A DNA stretch of 9,260 nucleotides from an uncultured bacterium (lineage in GTDB: Bacteria > Bacteroidota > Bacteroidia > Chitinophagales > Chitinophagaceae): assembly GCA_903957405.1 (NCBI GenBank), contig CAJBPC010000616.1, positions 1 through 9,260 of the forward strand, read 5' to 3'. The notes below the pieces were generated by a model that saw only the letters and a list, made by a program, of their open reading frames with translations, ran no database searches and was not told where the DNA came from. This document shows positions 5,301 through 9,260 of this stretch, piece by piece. Position numbers and translations under genes: made by a program. Every line of letters begins with the position of its first letter. Within the stretch, counting starts at the first letter, position 1.

Positions 5301-7589
5301 TTATTTACTCCAATTGACCGTGATCGTCTTCACATCCTTTGAATTACTGCCCAGCATGATGTCAAATGCTCCGGGCTCCCAGTCGTATATCAAGTCGTAG
5401 TTGTAGAACTTGAGGTCATCGGTGTTGATGTCGAAGCGTACGTTCTTCTTCTCGCCGGGTTTCAATTCTATCTTCTGGAACTTCTTCAACTCTTTCACGG
5501 GGCGCGTCACCGAACCGACCCTGTCGCGGATGTAGAGTTGGATGACTTCTTTTCCCGCGGTGTTCCCGGTATTTGTCAGTGTAGCCATCACCGTTAGTAT
5601 CTGATCGCCTTTCGGGGTCGTCGTACTGACGACAGGATCTGAGATGGAGAATGTCGTGTAGCTGAGTCCGTGACCGAAGGGGTACAGCGGTTCATTGTCG
5701 ACGTCGAGGTAGTTGCTCGTGTATTTTGAAAACCATTTTCCTTCCGGGAGTGGTCTTCCCGTGTTTTTGTGGTTGTAGTAGAGAGGGATCTGTCCGACAT
5801 GCTGCGGAAAGGTGGATGGAAGTTTTCCGGAAGGGTTGACATCTCCGAAAAGCACATCCGCGACGGCGCGGCCCGCCTCGGATCCGCCAAACCAGACATT
5901 CAGTATCGAGGGGACATGTGCATCTTCCCAGGTCAGGGTGAGTGGTCTGCCTGTGAGCAATACGAGTACTAAGGGTTTCCCGGTTTTCACCAGTGCGCGC
6001 AGCAGGTCTTGTTGTGCTTTGGGTATGCCGATATCGGTTCGGCTGGAGCTCTCGCCGGTCATCTCGGAGGATTCCCCGAGTACGGCGACAACGACATCCG
6101 ACTGTATGGCGACGGCGACCGCTTCTTGGATCATCTCATCCGGAGAGCGGTTCTCCCTACGCGTGGATTTTCCGAACATACCTGCCCGTTCGTCGAAGAG
6201 GCTGTCTGCATCGAGGTTTGAGCCACGTGCCGTGAGTATGCGAACATTGCCGCCACCCACTTCCTTGAGGCCAGTGAGGATGGAAGTGGCTTTGGAGAGG
6301 TCCGCTGCGACGCTCCAGGTGCCGGGCATGTTTTCTTTATTGTCCATCAGCGGGCCGATCACTCCAATGGTCCCGCTTTTTTTCAGGGGCAGGATATTGC
6401 CTTTGTTCTTCAGCAGCACAAAGCTTTCTGCGGCGGTCTGACGTGCGATCCTGCGGTGTCCGTCGGTGAAGACTTCCGTACGGGCCCTGTTTTCATCGCA
6501 ATAGCGATAGGGGTCTTCGAACAGGCCGAGTTTGTATTTTGCTTCCAGGATCCGGCGGCATGCCTGATCGATCTCGGCCGGATCGACCGATTTGTCGTTG
6601 ACGGATTCCTGAAGCGTCGTGAGGAAACCCTCCCCGACCATGTCCATGTCGAGGCCTGCTTTCAGAGACATGGCCGCGACCGTTTTCAGGTCGCCAAGGC
6701 CGTGGTTCATCATCTCATTCACCGAGGTGTAGTCTGACACCACGAAGCCTTTGAACTTCCATATCCTGCGAAGCACATCCGTGAGCAGCCATCGGTTACC
6801 CGTTGCCGGTATCCCGTCGATCTCATTGAATGAGGACATCACACAGCCTACGCCCTCGTCGATGGCAGCTTTATAGGGTGGGAAGTATTCGTTGAACATC
6901 CTGATGTGGCTCATGTCGACCGTATTATAGTCCCGTCCCGCTTCGGATGCACCGTACAATGCGAAATGCTTCACGGTGGCCATCATCGTGTTGTTCATGG
7001 AAAGGTCCCTACCCTGGTATCCGCGGACCATCGCCCTCGTGACCAGCGACCCAAGGTAAGGGTCTTCTCCGATCCCTTCAGCCACCCTGCCCCAGCGAGG
7101 GTCGCGGCTGATATCCGCCATCGGAGAAAAGTTCCAGCAGATGCCCTGGGCCGTGGCTTCGATCGCTGCGATGCGTGCGCTTTGTTCGATCAACTGAGGA
7201 TCCCATGTTGCAGCAAGTCCCAATGGTATCGGGAAGACCGTCTCGTAACCATGGATCACATCCATACCGAATATCAGCGGGATCTTCAGCCTGCTATCTT
7301 TTACGGCGATATCCTGAACCGCACGGATCTTGTCAAGCCCTCTGATGTTGAAAAGGCCTCCGACTTTTCCCTGACGGATCTTTTGACCGATGTCTGAGCT
7401 CGACGCCTGGCCGGTGACGATATCCCCCGCTCCCGGCAGATTCAGTTGCCCGATCTTTTCTTCGAGGGTCATTTGCTTCATGAGGTCACTGACGAATTGA
7501 TTCATCTTTTTCTCGGCAGGTGTCTGAGATTCGACCTGCAAGCTCATAATTGAAAACAGCAACAGGAACATCGGCAACCTTGACTTCAT
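5301..7589 (-). CDS. bglX: Periplasmic beta-glucosidase, glycoside hydrolase family 3
   Basis: The 762-residue product matches E. coli BglX in length (765) and order of domains. It removes terminal beta-linked glucose from oligosaccharides in the periplasm by a retaining mechanism. Residues 1-21 form a signal peptide (MKSRLPMFLLLFSIMSLQVES) with no lipobox cysteine. The GH3 barrel spans roughly 30-360 and contains GRVAEGIGEDPYLG (167-180), KHFALYGASEAGRDYN (207-222) and the nucleophile Asp286 in VVSDYTS, one residue from E. coli Asp287. The alpha/beta sandwich spans about 385-620 with the GESSEMTGESSSRTDI segment (505-520). A fibronectin III-like domain covers about 655-745. I chose the ATG at 7587-7589 because it places the signal peptide at the N-terminus; an ATG 33 codons upstream would bury it. 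The gene ends with TAA at 5301-5303. Some relatives cleave xylosides, so the exact glycan is uncertain. Confidence 0.95.
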   Translation of the reverse strand: MKSRLPMFLLLFSIMSLQVESQTPAEKKMNQFVSDLMKQMTLEEKIGQLNLPGAGDIVTGQASSSDIGQKIRQGKVGGLFNIRGLDKIRAVQDIAVKDSRLKIPLIFGMDVIHGYETVFPIPLGLAATWDPQLIEQSARIAAIEATAQGICWNFSPMADISRDPRWGRVAEGIGEDPYLGSLVTRAMVRGYQGRDLSMNNTMMATVKHFALYGASEAGRDYNTVDMSHIRMFNEYFPPYKAAIDEGVGCVMSSFNEIDGIPATGNRWLLTDVLRRIWKFKGFVVSDYTSVNEMMNHGLGDLKTVAAMSLKAGLDMDMVGEGFLTTLQESVNDKSVDPAEIDQACRRILEAKYKLGLFEDPYRYCDENRARTEVFTDGHRRIARQTAAESFVLLKNKGNILPLKKSGTIGVIGPLMDNKENMPGTWSVAADLSKATSILTGLKEVGGGNVRILTARGSNLDADSLFDERAGMFGKSTRRENRSPDEMIQEAVAVAIQSDVVVAVLGESSEMTGESSSRTDIGIPKAQQDLLRALVKTGKPLVLVLLTGRPLTLTWEDAHVPSILNVWFGGSEAGRAVADVLFGDVNPSGKLPSTFPQHVGQIPLYYNHKNTGRPLPEGKWFSKYTSNYLDVDNEPLYPFGHGLSYTTFSISDPVVSTTTPKGDQILTVMATLTNTGNTAGKEVIQLYIRDRVGSVTRPVKELKKFQKIELKPGEKKNVRFDINTDDLKFYNYDLIYDWEPGAFDIMLGSNSKDVKTITVNWSK

Positions 7590-7805
7590 GCATATTCGTT
7601 TTGGGAGCTGAAAGTTATTGAAAATTCGTGCCAAGTGGGAGGATGCATTTTCGCCTTTTGCAATTTTCCTGCCCCAGGTTTCAGGCATGAGCTATGACCA
7701 CGGACCATTCGGGGATATCATTCCGTGTAAATTGACAGGATATCTGCGAACTTTGAAATGGGACTGGTCACGCAGTGCCTGATCCCCATCACAAATCTGA
7801 TCATT
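7590..7805. promoter_or_regulatory. Divergent intergenic region between bglX and the ABC ATPase
   Basis: This 216-base gap contains no supported gene and should hold both promoters. On the minus strand TAACTTTC (7617-7610) differs by one base from the Bacteroidota -7 box TAnnTTTG and lies about 20 bases before the bglX start. On the plus strand GAACTTTG (7748-7755) also differs by one base and lies 50 bases before the ABC start at 7806. Neither has a -33 TTG at the usual spacing (13-14 bases here instead of about 19), so both are tentative. No operator or riboswitch was recognised. Confidence 0.3.
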
Positions 7806-8783
7806 ATGTCATTGTTGGTTGTGGACAAGCTCATGCGGAAGCAGGGACTGGATTTTTCTTTGGATGGCATCAGCTTCAAGCTTGAGCGGGGGGAGCGCCT
7901 TGCCCTGACAGGTGCTACCGGATCGGGGAAATCTACCATCTTGAGGATCGCTGCCGGCCTTTTGCAGGCGGATGCCGGTTCTGTGTGGTTTGAGGGGAAA
8001 AGAGTGCCCGGCCCGGAAGAGAAGCTCATGCCCGGGCATCCCGGTGTCGCATACCTGAGCCAGCATTTCGAGTTGCGGAAGAACTATCGGGTGGGGGATG
8101 AGTTGGAGGCCTGGAGTAAGCTGACGGTAGCTGAGACATTGAGGATCTGCGAGATCTGCCGGGTCGGACATCTTCTAAAGCGGATGACCCATGAGCTTTC
8201 CGGGGGAGAGCGGCAAAGGGTCGCATTGGCGCGCGCGCTGCTCACCGACCCGCGTCTGCTGATGCTGGACGAACCATATTCGAACCTCGACGCGGTTCAT
8301 AAACAGGTCATGCAGGATGTCATTGAAGACATATCGGCGACTCTGGGCATCACCTGCATGAAAGTCCTCCACGACGGTGCGGATGTGCTTTCCTGGGCCA
8401 GCCGGGTCATTGTCATGCGCGACGGAAGGATCGTGCAGGAGGGGGATCCTGGGTTTGTGTATTATCAGCCAGTGGATGAATATGTGGCGGGACTGCTGGG
8501 CTATTACAGCATGTTGGATGCGGAGAAACTGGCAGGGTCGATCGAATGGTCTGCGACCGGTCCGGGTATCGTCCTTGTCAGGCCCGGGTCTGTCGCCATC
8601 GTGGATGCCGGCAGAGGCGATGCCGACGGCCGGGTGACGGAGATCCGTTTCTTGGGAAGCCATCACCGGGTATCGGTGATGACGCCGGCGGGTAAGGTTT
8701 CTCTCCATGCGATCCGGCCGGATGTCGAACTGGGAGAAACGGTCGGCCTCTTGTTCCGCAGGGATGAGTTGTGCCATGTGTGA
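7806..8783 (+). CDS. ABC transporter ATP-binding protein with C-terminal TOBE-like domain (FbpC/PotA/CysA-like)
   Basis: The 325-residue protein is a complete ABC ATPase: Walker A GATGSGKST (36-44), Q-loop Gln86 (YLSQHF), signature LSGGERQ (131-137), Walker B LLMLDEP (151-157), D-loop NLD (160-162) and switch His189 (VLHDGAD). Residues from about 250 to the end, beginning with VLVRPGSVAI and including ITEIRFLG-like VTEIRFLGS (277-285), look like the TOBE domain of importer ATPases for ferric iron, polyamines, sulfate or molybdate. Such proteins energise uptake at the inner membrane, but no permease or binding protein is visible on either side, so the substrate is unknown. I chose the ATG at 7806 (MSLLVVDKLM), which places the N-terminus where the family begins. 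The ATG at 7758 would add 16 residues with no family equivalent. A putative secreted-protein gene follows after 39 bases. Confidence 0.88.
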   Translation: MSLLVVDKLMRKQGLDFSLDGISFKLERGERLALTGATGSGKSTILRIAAGLLQADAGSVWFEGKRVPGPEEKLMPGHPGVAYLSQHFELRKNYRVGDELEAWSKLTVAETLRICEICRVGHLLKRMTHELSGGERQRVALARALLTDPRLLMLDEPYSNLDAVHKQVMQDVIEDISATLGITCMKVLHDGADVLSWASRVIVMRDGRIVQEGDPGFVYYQPVDEYVAGLLGYYSMLDAEKLAGSIEWSATGPGIVLVRPGSVAIVDAGRGDADGRVTEIRFLGSHHRVSVMTPAGKVSLHAIRPDVELGETVGLLFRRDELCHV

Positions 8784-8822
8784 ATGGTTTATATTCGTTT
8801 CACATCATTATATCGACAAGCC

Positions 8823-9260
8823 ATGCGATACATCGCCTTCACACTCCGGTCATTTTTTTCTTGCAGCGTCTCATGTATGCTGACACTCGCGACGATCATG
8901 CATTCCGTCTTCGTAACGGATGCCCTATCGCAGCATATCGCTTATCCGTTACCGTTATGGGATGACGGATCCGTTCGCTCCGCGCCTGCGGATTGGTTGC
9001 TGGGTGGCGTGAAAGAGAAGGCGGGGGTGTACGGGACACGCGACGGCCGCGATGTCGTGTTATACAACGGATTGGTGAAGCGTGTATTCCGGTTGCAGCC
9101 AAACCTCGCCTGCACGGATATCACCAATATGTCAAGCGGTCAGCAATTGCTGCGTTCCGTGCGGCCCGAGGCTCGCGTCACCATCGATGGCCGGGAATTC
9201 CGGGTAGGCGGACTTCAGGGACTCACGGAACACGCATATTTCATGCCAGCCTGGATCGAC
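8823..9260 (+). CDS. Putative secreted protein, possibly glycoside hydrolase-related, 3' end outside window
   Basis: An open frame runs without a stop from the ATG at 8823 to the window edge (146 codons). The first 36 residues are hydrophobic with an early Arg and look like a signal peptide ending near FVTDALSQ. An internal Met at residue 19 (MLTLATIMHSVF) would give a shorter, more typical signal, so the start is uncertain. The mature part contains GVYGTRDGRDVVLYNGLVKR, then FRLQPNLACTDITNMSSGQQ, then RPEARVTIDGREFRVGG. This alternation of short strands reads as the beginning of a beta-sandwich, reminiscent of N-terminal domains of alpha-galactosidase-like secreted enzymes. That comparison is from memory and weak. 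The gene starts 39 bases after the ABC ATPase stop on the same strand and could be co-transcribed with it. With most of the protein missing, no function is assigned. Confidence 0.6.
   Translation, partial: MRYIAFTLRSFFSCSVSCMLTLATIMHSVFVTDALSQHIAYPLPLWDDGSVRSAPADWLLGGVKEKAGVYGTRDGRDVVLYNGLVKRVFRLQPNLACTDITNMSSGQQLLRSVRPEARVTIDGREFRVGGLQGLTEHAYFMPAWID

Noticed and set aside
7590..7688. Upstream start for bglX adding 33 residues
   Set aside because: It would place the signal peptide inside the protein; the ATG at 7589 gives a standard secreted GH3 start.

Overview
The window reads as ordinary chromosomal DNA from a member of the Bacteroidota, most likely near Chitinophagia/Sphingobacteriia. 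This is inference from gene content (BglX-type GH3 enzyme, dipeptide epimerase with a DxD motif, FeS-BCP-type photolyase homologue, PlsC subfamily with an NHQTYFAD block), moderate GC, and the general lack of Shine-Dalgarno sequences ahead of start codons. No rRNA, tRNA, CRISPR array, insertion sequence or phage gene is visible, and no stretch over about 220 bases lacks a gene.

Layout. A lysophospholipid acyltransferase, cut off by the left edge (1-690, +), converges on a four-gene minus-strand run. In transcription order that run is: photolyase/cryptochrome-family protein (4455-2929), flavin reductase-like protein (2927-2451), dipeptide epimerase (2389-1265, broken by one in-frame TAA) and hotdog acyl-CoA thioesterase (1227-703). 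The photolyase and flavin reductase genes almost touch (TGA-G-ATG), so they are probably translationally coupled. A short-chain dehydrogenase (4510-5226, +) diverges from the photolyase across 54 bases. It converges on the periplasmic beta-glucosidase gene bglX (7589-5301, -), and a long interrupted hairpin sits between the two stop codons. A 216-base divergent gap separates bglX from an ABC ATPase with a C-terminal TOBE-like domain (7806-8783, +). That is followed by a secreted protein gene that runs off the right edge (8823-9260, +).

How the genes may work together. The photolyase, flavin reductase and divergent SDR form a plausible light/flavin/redox group. The epimerase would act on L-Ala-D/L-Glu from peptidoglycan turnover if it were intact. 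BglX and perhaps the last, partial gene act on glycans outside the cytoplasm.

The most notable points are three losses of expected residues or reading frame. The epimerase has a single nonsense codon while every catalytic residue downstream is kept. The photolyase homologue lacks all four cysteines that bind the [4Fe-4S] cluster in FeS-BCPs, and also lacks the glutamate near the flavin. The SDR has Gly where the catalytic Ser should be. I do not see a clearly new multi-gene system.
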